Below are positions 1 to 10,598 of a stretch of DNA of 64,000 nucleotides, piece after piece. Below the pieces are notes generated by a model that ran no database searches, was not told where the DNA came from, and saw only the letters and a program-made list of their open reading frames with translations. The stretch is from Clitopilus passeckerianus. Taxonomy: Eukaryota; Basidiomycota; Agaricomycetes; Agaricales; Entolomataceae. The stretch is taken from assembly GCA_944990035.1 (NCBI GenBank), contig CALYLX010000120.1, positions 62,001 through 126,000 on the forward strand, read 5' to 3'. The position numbers and the translations under genes are program-made. The first letter of the stretch is position 1. Every line of letters begins with the position of its first letter.

Positions 1-965
1 TCGACAACAGTCGACAGCTCGTACTATCGTGAATTCGGGAAAGTGAGTTTCAATCTCAGCCGGAGCTTTTGGTAAACAAGAGTAATGTAACGACATACAC
101 AGCCACGATTATGGTATTTGGAGTGACCTTGGGGGACAAGGTGATATTTTCGTGTAGAGCCTCAAGGATCAATCGAGTGTTTCAAACTTTTTGATGTCAA
201 GTGTATGTTTTCAGTGATTGAAACGTTCCGGTTGACGCAGTCATACCGAACTCAAACTAGAAACATCTCTGGGGGTTGGGGATGACTTCCCTGCGACATG
301 GACTGAGGGAAGTTGTAGAGACTACCTGTTGTAGTAAGCGTACAGAAACCACGGTTTAGCCTGGTTATTTGCCAAACGGATACGGTTGGCAACCGAAACC
401 GTGATTTTACGGCGGATCGCGGTTAATTCCCGGTTAGCGGCCAACCGTGGCAGTCCTTATTCGTGATGTAAGTGTTGATTTGTGCGCGTCCACTGCGCCG
501 TTGAGCTTCTGGCTTGGATGTTATATGCAAAAGATATATTAGTCTTTCGATATACAACTACTATATCTCAGGCATTTCAACGAGTATGATGTTTGAAGGA
601 ACGATGAATCACTGTCACGATATGTCCGAACTCCGATTCTGCAAGTTTTCAGATTTCCACACAAACACAAGCTCGAAAAAACTACAAGAACTATCTAGAA
701 GTAGTCTTCACATAAGTACGAACAATTTGCATCATTAGTGCATTCGGCCGTACTCAACGTCTCTTACAAGAACGGCTAATCTTTTTTGACTTCCAGCCAG
801 TGAGACGTAGGGGCAGTGGTAATGAACGTGCTCCCAGTGGTAGAAGGGTATGGTCCTGGCATATCAAAATGTCACTACGGATATAATTAGGCGGGTATAG
901 TATTACTCAGGTGAGGTATCCTATAATGAATAGCTGATAAGGAAGCGCCGGGAGAAGAAAGGTGT
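1..965. other. Gene-free left edge
   Basis: No convincing coding exon was found on either strand. The single small open frame at 514-738 has no recognisable motif, splice context or homology-like features. The only structure I see is a set of short inverted repeats at 349-450, listed separately. The stretch also serves as the 3' flank of the lipase gene that ends at 966. Confidence 0.5.
349..450. repeat. Short nested inverted repeats
   Basis: CCACGGTT at 349-356 is the reverse complement of AACCGTGG at 443-450, and ACGGTTGGC at 382-390 is the reverse complement of GCCAACCGT at 440-448. Both left arms can pair with the same right arm. The stretch between them is full of CGGTT and AACCG words. 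It could be a decayed small inverted-repeat element or a cruciform-prone spacer. No target duplication was identified. Confidence 0.35.
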
Positions 966-2524
966 CTACAGATCGAATGAATCGGCCCAATGCCTCAACA
1001 CTCCTTCGCCCTTCTTATGTGCCTCAAACCTCTTCACATCTCTGCAGATGATCGTAGCATGAGAGTTCCTCAAGCCCGGGAAATACGCTAGCTCCTTCTT
1101 AATCGGAAGCTTGTTCAATGACTTCACGATCCTCTTCTGCACAGGTGTCAGGATGGGTTTATCGGATTCCTTCGCTTTGCCTTTCTCCAGAGAGGATGAA
1201 GAAGATTCTTCAGCGGAGGCTTCCTCCATCAGGTCTATAACGGCGTCCTCGACGTCTTTTTCGATCTGGCCGAGGACGTGGATTAGTCGGGATTGGGACT
1301 TGTCCTCTTCGAGGAGTTTTATGCGAGCTTGGGATTTGCGAGAGGCGAGGGTGAATCGGACAAGGACGAGACCCATGAAGGTTGGTATCAGGATGGGGAG
1401 CATTGTGTAGAGGAGCTGTGGGGGGCACAAGACAGTCAGTAATTGAGCGGAATGGGGAAAGCGGGCGTTACTCACGATATTGTATGGGAATTTGAATTGG
1501 AGAGCAGGTGGAAGAAGCGGTTTCCGCTCTTTGTTGAACCACGCCTTTGAGAAGACTCTCGGCTTGGGGGTACGAGGGGGTGGAACGGGTGGAAGGGAAT
1601 AGTCGGTGACTATCACCTCGTACTTCTCGTCGAGTTTACTGAGGAACACGTCAGATGAGGCGGTACGAGAGCAGAAAAGCCCGACGTACACTTCCATTCC
1701 ATTGTATTCTTCATCTAAGAACGGATCTTCCAACGAGATCAAGGAAGTGACAAATGGAACCGTGACGTCGTTCACGCTGTTGGGCGACAACGATTAGTCT
1801 GGCTCTCAGAACCCGGAGGAAACAGCGACAACTCACGCATTACCATAAATTCTGATATTTGGGAAAGAACTGAGGGCCTGATAGAAGACTTGTTCTGAAC
1901 ATGGTTCGTCAATCTCTTCACCTGTAAGATAACCATAGAAAGACATACCAGGATCCGCCATTACCTCTAACAGTGGTCGACCGTTTGGTGACCATTTATC
2001 GACGCAGTAGAACTGTTCGCCAGTTCTTGACAATAGTTTCGGCCCTATTGATGAAGCCAGGGATGAGATGAATGATGGGTATCGTGGTAGGCCAATATGG
2101 GGGGTTGCGATGGTATTGAAGTTCTTAGGCTGGATGTGCTCGAAGAACTGCTTTTGGTATAGGATACCAATAACATAGCGAGCGAGCAGGCCACCCAGAC
2201 TGTACCCAGTCGCTGAGAATTTGGTGACGGTTTTCCCCTCTTTCTTCAGAGCCTCAACTTTTTCAATGACCTGAAAGTGAGGTTAGGATGTTGATCAAAG
2301 CAGGTTCACGACCGACTTGCCTCTTGAGCCACCCGTTCTCCTCCCCAGTCAATTCCATCATACGTCGCTTCTTCACGGTTCGTTTCTGCCATAAGGACTT
2401 CCAGCTGTGTGTCGCCTTCGCCGTCTGCCGAGTATGTCTCTTGCATTATTCTGCCCGCCTCGGCGAGATGTTCAGGGTTGCCCCACATGCCATGGATAAG
2501 AACCAGTAAGTGCGTCTCAACCAT
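966..2524 (-). CDS. DUF676 (LPL1/ROG1-like) lipase, 444 aa
   Basis: Exons on the minus strand: 2524-2321, 2270-1949, 1894-1837, 1776-1476 and 1415-966; the 1335 nt close in frame. The N-terminus has the family's opening LVLIHGMWGNPEHL (oxyanion region). Exon 2 carries the nucleophile elbow GYSLGG (Ser about residue 92) and a GLPRYP segment. The NDVTVPF segment and the C-terminal SHATI supply the likely catalytic Asp and His. A hydrophobic stretch (LLYTMLPILIPTFMGLVLV) in exon 5 looks like a membrane anchor, as in yeast lipid-droplet phospholipase Lpl1. The likely role is (phospho)lipid hydrolysis at lipid droplets or membranes; the substrate is inferred from family only. Intron 1 has a GC donor. 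The start is the only ATG that gives the full hydrolase opening. Confidence 0.88.
2271..2320 (-). other. GC-AG intron in lipase gene
   Basis: On the minus strand the exon ends CAAGAG and the intron begins GCAAGT and ends TTTCAG. No GT donor nearby keeps the frame from ERVAQE into VIEKVE. GCAAGT is the usual consensus for tolerated GC donors because the rest of the U1 match is perfect. Confidence 0.8.
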
Positions 2525-3010
2525 CGTGGCTTACAAGACTAAGAATAAATATAGAGAAGAATAAAGTTAAAAGTAAAGATTGAAACGGAAGTGTTTATAG
2601 CTTCCAAGCAACATAGCTTCAAGTTTTAAATTTGTGATGTTGGCGAGGAGATGCATGCGCAATTCCGGCCGCCATCATTCGTCACCTTGGGCTTGGTCAT
2701 CACTGGACGCCCTTTCCCCGGCAGGCTTCCCTTCCTTGCTGCGGACACTCAGTGGCAAAAGTCCCGATGGACAAATGAATGACGCGTAAGCCATCGTTAT
2801 CGCGGTTACCGTTGCTCGGAAGATCAACCGAGCTCTTGGTGTACTCGTAGCAGTGCTACGCCGTGAATAGCGCTCTACATGCCATGCCCAGCCTGAGTGA
2901 CGTTTTTCCTTTTGCCTTTGTTCCTCGCGGCAGATGTGTTTGATACGCATCGCAATGACTTCATTCTTGAGTGCAAATCCGTGTTGAATATTGACTCTGT
3001 GTAACCTCTA
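2525..3010. other. Divergent intergenic region
   Basis: This lies between the divergently transcribed lipase (-) and the first acetyltransferase gene (+), so it probably holds both promoters. A 91-codon open frame on the minus strand (2950-2675) has no recognisable domain and I do not call it a gene. Nothing else is evident. Confidence 0.4.
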
Positions 3011-3988
3011 ATGACGACCAGCGCCGTACGTATTGAATGGCTGGAAAGGCTGACAGGTGCGCAGTACAGCGTGTTCTTCGTGTTTTGACTTTTCTAACAG
3101 TGTCCATACCAATTTCATAGAAGCGGAAATCAACCGAGTCAATGAAGTTCTACAGGCAGCCTTCGGTGCAGGTAATAGTAGTTCACTCCGATTTAGAGCG
3201 TTGTGCTGAAGTTCATCCAGATACTTCGTTTACAGACTCCCTGTGCGATGGTGATCGGTCTCATGCCTCTCCGGTACGAGTCGATCATCCGTTTGCACGC
3301 CTTGGCCCAAAATTGGAAGAAGATATTGCCGGCGTCACAATATGGTTTCGGCCAGGTCAAGACATGAATTCGACGTAGGACTCGGATCCATGCACCCTCA
3401 ACTGAGGTTGTGTACTGATTATATACGTTCTGCAGGGAAGAACAGCGACGGGCCGGAGGCACCAAGTTTCTTGAGACTGCGCCTGAAGCAGTTCGCAAAT
3501 GGAACCAGGAATACGTGGGTTCAGCCGTCTGTCAACTCACATTTACTCTCCTGATCGTGTTCGTCGTGACCTAGTATGGACCGATATTGAAGAAACTGGC
3601 TGATGATACCCTAGGTCCTAGATTCAAGCTCGGTCAATGGAAACTTGTTCTGTTCGGAGTATTACCTGATCACCACGGCCGAGGGATAACAAAGTCCTTG
3701 ATGTCATCTGCAGAAAGACGCGTGAGTTCACTGCGTCCCAGTACAAGGCATTATCCTAACACACCACACCCGTAGGCTAGAAAGGATGGTGCCTCGATTG
3801 TTTTGGATACAGTAACAGAAACGAATGTGAGCATTCATTTGAGTATCACCGAATTTCAGTTTCTAACCATGTTCCAGGTGGCGATCTACAAACGGCTCGG
3901 GTTTGAGCTCAGAGGCGAAGTCATGGTGAGCAGCCGGTTTGGGGATCGGCAGGTTTACCAGATGGCAAAAACTATTGCGAGTGAATGA
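3011..3988 (+). CDS. GNAT N-acetyltransferase, array copy 1 (212 aa)
   Basis: Exons 3011-3056, 3121-3171, 3221-3374, 3436-3514, 3575-3721, 3776-3826 and 3878-3988 join in frame (639 nt). Fold landmarks in order: an N-terminal IEWLERLT strand, an amphipathic INRVNEVLQAAF helix, the GVTIWFRPGQ strand, an EEQRRAGGTKFL segment, LVLFGVLPDHHGRGITKSLM (strand beta4 plus acetyl-CoA pyrophosphate loop), SIVLDTVTETN (beta5) and VAIYKRLGFELRGEV (motif B). This order is that of GCN5-related acetyltransferases. Exon 3 is 154 nt against 181 nt in all sisters: a clean 27-nt in-frame loss before the WF strand. The acceptor substrate (small molecule, antibiotic or peptide amine) cannot be read from sequence. 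First of a head-to-tail array. Confidence 0.85.
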
Positions 3989-4318
3989 GCAACATGCCTT
4001 TCCTGTTCTCCATGTAGAAGGTCAATCGATACACATTTCTATAATTCAATCTTTTTCTGCTATACCTAGCCAAGAGGCACCGACTGATGCAACTAGTCTG
4101 GAGAAGCCAAATTTCGATTGAAAATGATATAGCCTACATGCGTCCATATAGCGCGGTGCCGCAGGGATCATGTGGAACTCTCAGCTCGAGGTCACGCGGA
4201 GGTGGAATGACCACGAGGCCAGAATCGTCCTCCATGAATTTGCGAATGACCTGAACCATGAATCCAACCCTTGTGGTCCCATACCTCACTGAGGACCTTC
4301 ACAGGTGCAACCATCAGC

Positions 4319-5315
4319 ATGTCGGAATTCAACTTGTCTATTCGGTGGCTTGAGGCTCCATCTGGTGAGCGCCTGCCATTTCCTGTTATTCTGTCACTCA
4401 TATGTTCTAGAAAAAGAAATACAACGCATCAGAGCCGTCTTCAATGCCGCTTTCGATGCTGGTAAGAGTGGTATCTGTCTGCAGAAGCTTTATTTCTGAG
4501 TACTGAGTACTTGAGATCGTGACTTTCAGAACTATTTCTTCGCTGGAGACAAGTCACTCATGTCCCTCAAGTTTTACTCAAATATTCTCTGCGCTGCCAT
4601 AGGTGGAAGAATTCAGGTCGCTTCCGTTGGACCTGGAGTTGAAGATATCGTCGGCGCCGCGATCTGGTTTGGGCCAGGTCAAGAAATCAATGGAACGTGA
4701 GTTCAATTCTATTGCGACATTATAGCCAGTAAAATTCCGACGATTGCGACTTCCTATAAGAGAGGAGCAGAGGAAAGGTGGTGGCTCCTTGTTTGTTGAT
4801 AACGCACCAGAGGAGCTTAAAAGGTGGGTGGCGGAGGATGTATGTATTCCCTTGACAATTCTGTGGCACAATCTGACGTTGGACCCCGACTTTGTAGCTC
4901 GGACCAACGGCGAATAAGCTTGCCACCGACAGCCTTGGTTTGGGGTATAAGCGTGACCAGTGGAATCTTCTGCTGTTCGGGGTCGTGCCTGAATATCAAT
5001 ATCTTCGCAAGGGTATCGGCAAAGCCATGGTCAACGTGGTAGAGGAGATCGTGGGTCTTTCATGCGAGCTTGCAATTGGTTGCAGACGGAAGCTGATTAG
5101 ACCGGTCAGGCTCGCAAGGATGATCAGTCTCTTGTCGTGGACACATATGCTCTTCATAATGTGCATACTTGCTGTATCGCACTCTACTCGAAAGGACTGA
5201 TGAACTCTTCCAGGTAACGATCTATGGTTGGTTGGGCTTTGAAGTGAAGGGCCAAGCGATCATAAATAGCCGATATGGGGATTTCACCATGTACCAGCTA
5301 TTGAAGACATTTTGA
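4319..5315 (+). CDS. GNAT N-acetyltransferase, array copy 2 (220 aa)
   Basis: Exons 4319-4364, 4411-4461, 4516-4696, 4761-4839, 4898-5050, 5110-5160 and 5214-5315 (663 nt, in frame). The start gives MSEFNLSIRWLEAPSG, matching the sisters. The acetyl-CoA loop is YLRKGIGKAMV, a standard R-x-G-x-G form. Motif B is VTIYGWLGFEVKGQ, with Trp where the sisters have Arg, Lys or Met. Exon 3 uses the acceptor TTGAG before ATCGTGAC, because the nearer TTTCAG breaks frame. Exon 5 is 153 nt, six more than in the sisters. It lies 330 nt after copy 1; each gene appears to have its own promoter, as fungal genes normally do. Confidence 0.85.
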
Positions 5316-5683
5316 GGCTGCCAGTGTTCAAACGTCCAGTTTTGTATACTAAGTTATGGCTTTCTCACTAGTACAACATTTTTGCCATGAGACGCCAAGA
5401 AGGAATGAATCTGAATCGGACGTTGAATTCCACTTCTCTAATTCGATCGTCTATTCGTTTGATGCCCTTGAACAATAAACTCTTCAAATGATGATGTAGT
5501 TACAGTTGGAAGTCCGAGCGAAGCCTCTCGGAGAACGACGGTAATCTGGGTGGCAAGTACCACGTGGAGCTCTTGCTTGTATGGACCTGGGCATGGGGAA
5601 GACCGGAATCGAGTCAATTGATTTCGATTATCCTCTACAAAGTGACTAGGTAGGCACCGAAACTTGTGTGCATAGATCTACTT

Positions 5684-5689
5684 TATATA
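5684..5689 (+). promoter_or_regulatory. TATA-like element upstream of GNAT copy 3
   Basis: TATATA within CTTTATATAG lies 50 nt before the ATG at 5739. That spacing suits a TATA-driven start with a short leader. It is inferred from position only; the sister copies have weaker AT-rich motifs. Confidence 0.35.
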
Positions 5690-5738
5690 GGGCCGATACT
5701 AGTCAGCCATCAGGAAATACAACGTCTCTGCCATCAAC

Positions 5739-6723
5739 ATGTCTGTATCTGACTTGAGCTTGAACATTCGATGGGTCGAGTCTCCATCCGGTAAATAAAT
5801 GTACCCCCAAGTGTCTCTCGTACTCATCCCATCCAGAGGAAGAAATAAAACGTATTAGGACCGTTTTCGAGGCTGCTTTTGAACCCGGTAATACATTTTT
5901 CTCGCAAGAGAATCTGGGTTTCTTATGCACTCCTTTCTTAAGATGTCGACTTTTGCGATTACCTTTTCCATGGGGACAAATCGCTCATGTCCCTCAAATT
6001 CTATTCAAACATTCTCTCCGCTGCCATAGGGGGAAAGATCCAGGTCGCCTCCGTTGGACCCAAACTCGAAGATATCGTCGGTGCCGCAATCTGGTTTGGT
6101 CCGGGTCAAGAACTCAACGGAACGTAAGCAAATCAAATCCATTCTGGAGAACTTTCTAGTAAATTCCGTTTCAAGCGAAGAGCAGAGAAAAGGCGGTGGC
6201 ACCTTGTTTCTTGATAACGCCCCACAGGATCTTCGGAAAGAATGGCTTGAGTATGTAAGTGGACGACACCGATCATCCCGTCTATTTTGGCTATGCATCT
6301 GATACGGAATGCGAATCCGTTAGCTCATTCCGAAGCTCAATAAGCTGGCTCTCGACAGTTTCCCCCCGGACTTTAAGAAGGATCAGTGGTCTCTTTTATT
6401 GTTCGGAGTCATACCCGACTATCATCGAAAAGGTGTTGGCAAGACCATGATTCAAACAGTCGAGGAAATTGTAGGCGGTTCTTTGAATCTTCAATTAACA
6501 GGGTGGGTAATGAGAAATCCTCAGGCTCGTAAGGAAGATCGATCCCTTGTGTTGGAGACGCACACTCCTCATGATGTGCGTAATTGTTGTATTTCTTCGA
6601 AAAGGCTCTGACCTCTTTTAGGTGATGATATATGAGAGAATGGGCTTCAAAGTCAAGGGTACAATGGCGATAAATGCGCGAGCTGGGGATTTTACGATGT
6701 ATCAACTACAGAAGACGTTGTAG
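5739..6723 (+). CDS. GNAT N-acetyltransferase, array copy 3 (220 aa)
   Basis: Exons 5739-5790, 5837-5887, 5943-6123, 6176-6254, 6324-6470, 6527-6577 and 6622-6723 (663 nt, in frame). It is close to copy 2 across exon 3: both read DKSLMSLKFYSNIL followed by AAIGG and a VASVGP segment, so these two are probably the most recent duplicate pair. The acetyl-CoA loop is YHRKGVGKTMI with both glycines present. Motif B is VMIYERMGFKVKGTM. The C-terminus GDFTMYQLQKTL follows the family pattern. The first exon is 52 nt, two codons longer than the usual 46. Confidence 0.86.
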
Positions 6724-6999
6724 GAGCTGCTGTCAGGGTTCATGTAATCAATCCTGTTCTTGGAATTTCAATGGTGCCAGGATGAAAAAACTGAGTTTCC
6801 GCTGGTATCTCGTTTTTGGAGGCGCATGTTGGTGAGCATGTTGTGATGAGGGCTTGAGCTAACTTCTCAATGACTCGATTCGATTCAATGTTGATGGGAT
6901 CATAGGGATACTTTGGAGGTTGGAGTCACAGGCTTCCTTAGGTCCAGCCATTTATCATAGTCCAGCACATTGAATCAAATCACCAGAAGAGTTTTCGCC

Positions 7000-8024
7000 A
7001 TGCCCATGGAACATTTATCGATTCAGTGGCTCCAGAAACCCTCCGGTACGTAGTATGCTGCTCTTGAAGCTGCATTCTCCCGCCTTATTTCAAGTTCAAC
7101 CATGAACCCAGAGGAGACCATACAGCGAGTCGTGAAAGTGCTTTCAGCTGCCTTCGAACATGGTAAGGAGGACTCGATGTTGTCTCCCTTGGAATCGTAC
7201 TTATCATTTCATCTCCTAGATGAAGAATTCAGCATCTGTCTCTTCCATGGGGACAAGTCACTTTTACCTATCAAACTTGAAGCAAACGTTCGCGCCGGCG
7301 CCATAGGTGGGAAGCTGCAAATAGCCTCTCGAAGCCCAAACGTATCTGACATAGTCGGTGTCGGTGTCTGGTTCCCCCCTGGCCATGAACTCAATGGAAC
7401 GTGAGTGAAACTCAGCTTTCTTCCCGTCGTGATTTTCGATTACCAAACAGAGAGGAGCAACAGAATGGGGGAGGGCTGAAGTTCTTGAATCCCTGCCCAG
7501 AGGCTCTTCGAAAGTGGTGGCTAGAATACGTGAGTCATTGGTAGTTTGCCGCCGGTACCGCGCGATGTTGACGAAACTGGTATCCTGCTAGCTTCTCCCC
7601 GTTGTCTTCCGGCTCGAAGATGAGCAACTTGGTGCGGGGTTTAAGAAGGCTCAATGGTCTTTGTTGATGTTCGCCGTCGCGCCCGAATTTCAACGTCGAG
7701 ACATTGGCAAAGCTATGCTTCTCGACGCGGAGGAAATGGTGCGCATTTTGTGCCCCGGAATGAAGTGTATCTATCCGGGACCAATACAACGGCTGCATAG
7801 GTTCGAAGAGACGGAGTTTCAATAGAGTTGGAGACGTTCACACCCCTGGACGTAAGCTCGGTTTCTTTTCAACTTGCGTTCCCTATTCTTCGTTGTGACC
7901 GAATTCGACCCCGTATTAGATTGTAATTTATCAGAAGATGGGATTCGAGATTAAAGGGCAAGCCAACATTGCAACCCCTCTTGGAGATTATACGCTGTAT
8001 CAGATGGTAAAGGCTTTTAAATAA
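7000..8024 (+). CDS. GNAT N-acetyltransferase, array copy 4 with altered acetyl-CoA loop (219 aa)
   Basis: Exons 7000-7045, 7112-7162, 7220-7400, 7451-7529, 7592-7738, 7801-7851 and 7920-8024 (660 nt, in frame). The domain order is as in its sisters. The pyrophosphate loop reads FQRRDIGKAML: the first conserved glycine of R-x-G-x-G is Asp. The preceding strand is WSLLMFAVAPE rather than LFGV. Exon 6 gives SIELETFTPLD. The open frame and all splice sites are intact, so it is not an obvious pseudogene, but acetyl-CoA binding may be weak or the protein may act differently. ATGs at 7000 and 7006 are both in frame; 7000 gives the sisters' exon-1 length of 46 nt. Confidence 0.82.
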
Positions 8025-8221
8025 CCATGTGTTGGCGCATTCGAGGAGCAATTTATTACCAAAGGCCCCAGATTGGGAACACTACTTCATCTAATCTTAT
8101 CTGATGGGAAACGGATCAAATGGTTGCAAGCGGACGGTCGTGTCCAAAGCCTCAAAAAATATCCAGGCAAAATGGTTTGCATGGTCGCTGTCGCCAAGGA
8201 AATTCCTCTTTCTTTGCCATT

Positions 8222-9195
8222 ATGTCCTTATCTCAGAGATTTATCCGTTGGTTGGACTCACCATCAGGTATGTAGCCAGAAATGGTGGAGATCTATGCAC
8301 TGACATGAACAACTCGACAAACTCTCAGAAACGGAATTAAAACGCGTCAATTTCGTACTCAGAACAGCTCTCTACGGTTCGTCCACATGCTGCGAATTTG
8401 CTAGGGATACAAGATAACCTTGAAAACTCCAGATGACCCTTTGACCGATTCTTTGGTGGATGGCGACAAATCTCTCTTACCACTGAAGTTTGAATCCATC
8501 CTGCGTGCTGCTGCAGTCGGCGGCAAATTACAGGTTCTATCACTTGGAAGCGAAGTCGAAGATATAGTAGGAGCAGGTGTCTGGTTTGGTCCGGGAGAAG
8601 AACAGAATGGAACGTGAGTAGACTCACACGTGTGAACGCGTGATCATACCTTGAACACAGGGAGGAACAACTTACTGCTGGAGGCGCTAAGTTTCTCGAC
8701 CAAGCATCAGAACATCTGAAGAGCTGGTACAATGATCATGTATGAAAACCATCCGCTGTCTGGAGAAGAAACTCATCTGCCCTGTAGTTTACTCCCTCTA
8801 TGGATCGACTAGCGGACGAGTCGCTGGGTCCTGGATTCAGGAAAGAACAATGGTACCTTTCGCTCTTTGGCGTGCTACCTGAACACCATAGGAACGGTTA
8901 CGCGAGAGCCTTAATGAATTCGGCAGAGGAAGTCGTATGTATCCCATAGAATCACCTCGGCACCGGAAATTCTGATGATGTGATTTTAAGGCTCGAAGAG
9001 ACGATGTCGCAATCGTGCTAGAAACGGTGACTGATTTGGATGTAAGTTTCGTCAATCAACGTAAAGATCCAGACTATCTAACAGCACACTCAGGTCCTTA
9101 TCTATGGGCGAATGGGCTTTGAGGTCAAGGGCGAGGTAACAGTGACCAGCCGATTTGGGAGCTACCGCATACGTATGATGAAGAAGAAACCCTGA
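8222..9195 (+). CDS. GNAT N-acetyltransferase, array copy 5 (217 aa)
   Basis: Exons 8222-8267, 8329-8376, 8433-8613, 8661-8739, 8788-8934, 8991-9041 and 9094-9195 (654 nt, in frame). Exon 2 is one codon shorter than in the sisters and ends at a weak donor, GTTCGT. The acetyl-CoA loop is HHRNGYARALM, with Ala at the second glycine position. Motif B is VLIYGRMGFEVKGEV. The C-terminus is basic (RIRMMKKKP). The WF strand segment GAGVWFGPGEEQNGT is the family consensus. It lies 197 nt after copy 4. Confidence 0.84.
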
Positions 9196-9408
9196 TTGAA
9201 GATTTGTTATGGCACTTTCAAGTTGACTGTGATGACTCTGGCTTGTGATCTAATTTGCGGAGAGTATGAACCAATGCGCACCATTTTCTCATGTTCCGAC
9301 TGCGGTGACTGCGCTGCGCTGCGTGCATATTCGGGCCGTTCAATGGTCGATGCCTTTATTAAGGTGTGTCGATAAAGAAAAAGGTCTCTGCCATTGCGTG
9401 TCTATCCA

Positions 9409-10413
9409 ATGTCTACCCCTGTGACGATTAGGTGGCTAGAGAACCCCTCTGGTGAGTTTCACGGATGTGCTCGCATTTGTCGATACCGAGGTTTCTCGAA
9501 GAAAGTGAGATCCAACGAATTAGCGTCGTATTTCAGGCTGCCTTTGTAGACGGTATGTCAGATAGCCCGTTAAAGCTTGCATGACCCCCAGGCTGATCTC
9601 TTTCAGATGGCGGGTTAACAAATGCTCTCGTTGATGGAGATGCGTCGTTGATCCCGTTGAAGTTTGAGGCGAACCTTCGCGGGGCGATAGTAGGAGGAAG
9701 GATTCAGGTAGCCTCGCTCGGGCCAAGTGTCGAAGAGATCGTAGGTGCTGCGGTATGGTACCCACCTGGGGAGGAAGCGAACGGAACGTATGTCGCTACG
9801 GTTATGACCGGGTCATCTAGATGTTAAATTAAGGCTCTAATAGACCAGAACAGCGCGCTGCTGCGGGAACGGCCTTTTTGGACCGAGTTCCACAGGAACT
9901 GCGGAAATGGTGGACACAAGAAGTAGGAAACCAATATATTGCCGAGCCTGAAGCACAAAGATCTCAAGGAAATCTCTTAGCTTTTCCCGAGCCTGAAGCA
10001 CCTGGAGGAGATATCGGTGGGCGCGGGTACCACCAAGAGTCAATGGCATCTCTTCATACTTGGTGTACATCCGGAACATCGAGGTAAAGGCCTTTCCAGG
10101 ATTCTCATGAATTCAGCGGAGGATTTGGTTAGTGACTTGGATTCAAATCCAATGCTGGGTTCTGTTCTAACACTCTTATTCTCCAGGTCAGGCAGGATGG
10201 GGCCGACGTGATATTGGAGACGGCTTCTGAAACCAATGTGAGATCCATTTTCTATAGTAAACACCCCGTTCTAATATAGAATACTGGCAGGTCAAGATAT
10301 ACAGACGACTGGGATTTGAATTGGAAGGCCAGATCGATGTTTCTAGCCGGTTTGGCCCTTTCCAAATATCTATTATGAGGAAGGCTTTGGGGTCAAATCG
10401 GTCGACTGACTAA
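9409..10413 (+). CDS. GNAT N-acetyltransferase, array copy 6 (224 aa)
   Basis: Exons 9409-9451, 9502-9552, 9607-9787, 9844-9922, 9981-10127, 10187-10237 and 10291-10413 (675 nt, in frame). Exon 1 is one codon shorter (MSTPVTIRWLENPSG). The C-terminus is seven residues longer than the consensus. The aromatic strand is AAVWYPPGEEANGT, Tyr for Phe. The acetyl-CoA loop is HRGKGLSRILM, with Ser at the second glycine. Exon 5 opens LFPSLKHLEEISVGAGTTKSQW, distinct from the sisters, so this copy is among the most diverged. A TTTATTAA stretch upstream (about 9355) may be its core promoter. Confidence 0.83.
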
Positions 10414-10598
10414 CTACAGATGCGTAGAATTCGGCTTGGTAGCGTGATTGTCTGTGGGTAGAAGTGACTAGAAGGTGGTAGAATTTGGGAGATCAATGTG
10501 ATGAGAAGCGGGACCGGCACTGAGTCGATGCTGGCTTATGGCTACATATTCCGGATCATGTACCACCTAGTTTCAAAACCTTGCCGAACATCCTCACC

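Noticed and set aside
514..738. 74-codon open frame on the plus strand
   Set aside because: No motif, no splice partners, and composition like intergenic DNA.
2675..2950. 91-codon open frame on the minus strand upstream of the GNAT array
   Set aside because: It has a GTG-type start, no recognisable domain and lies in a divergent promoter region. It could be a tiny gene, but I cannot support it.
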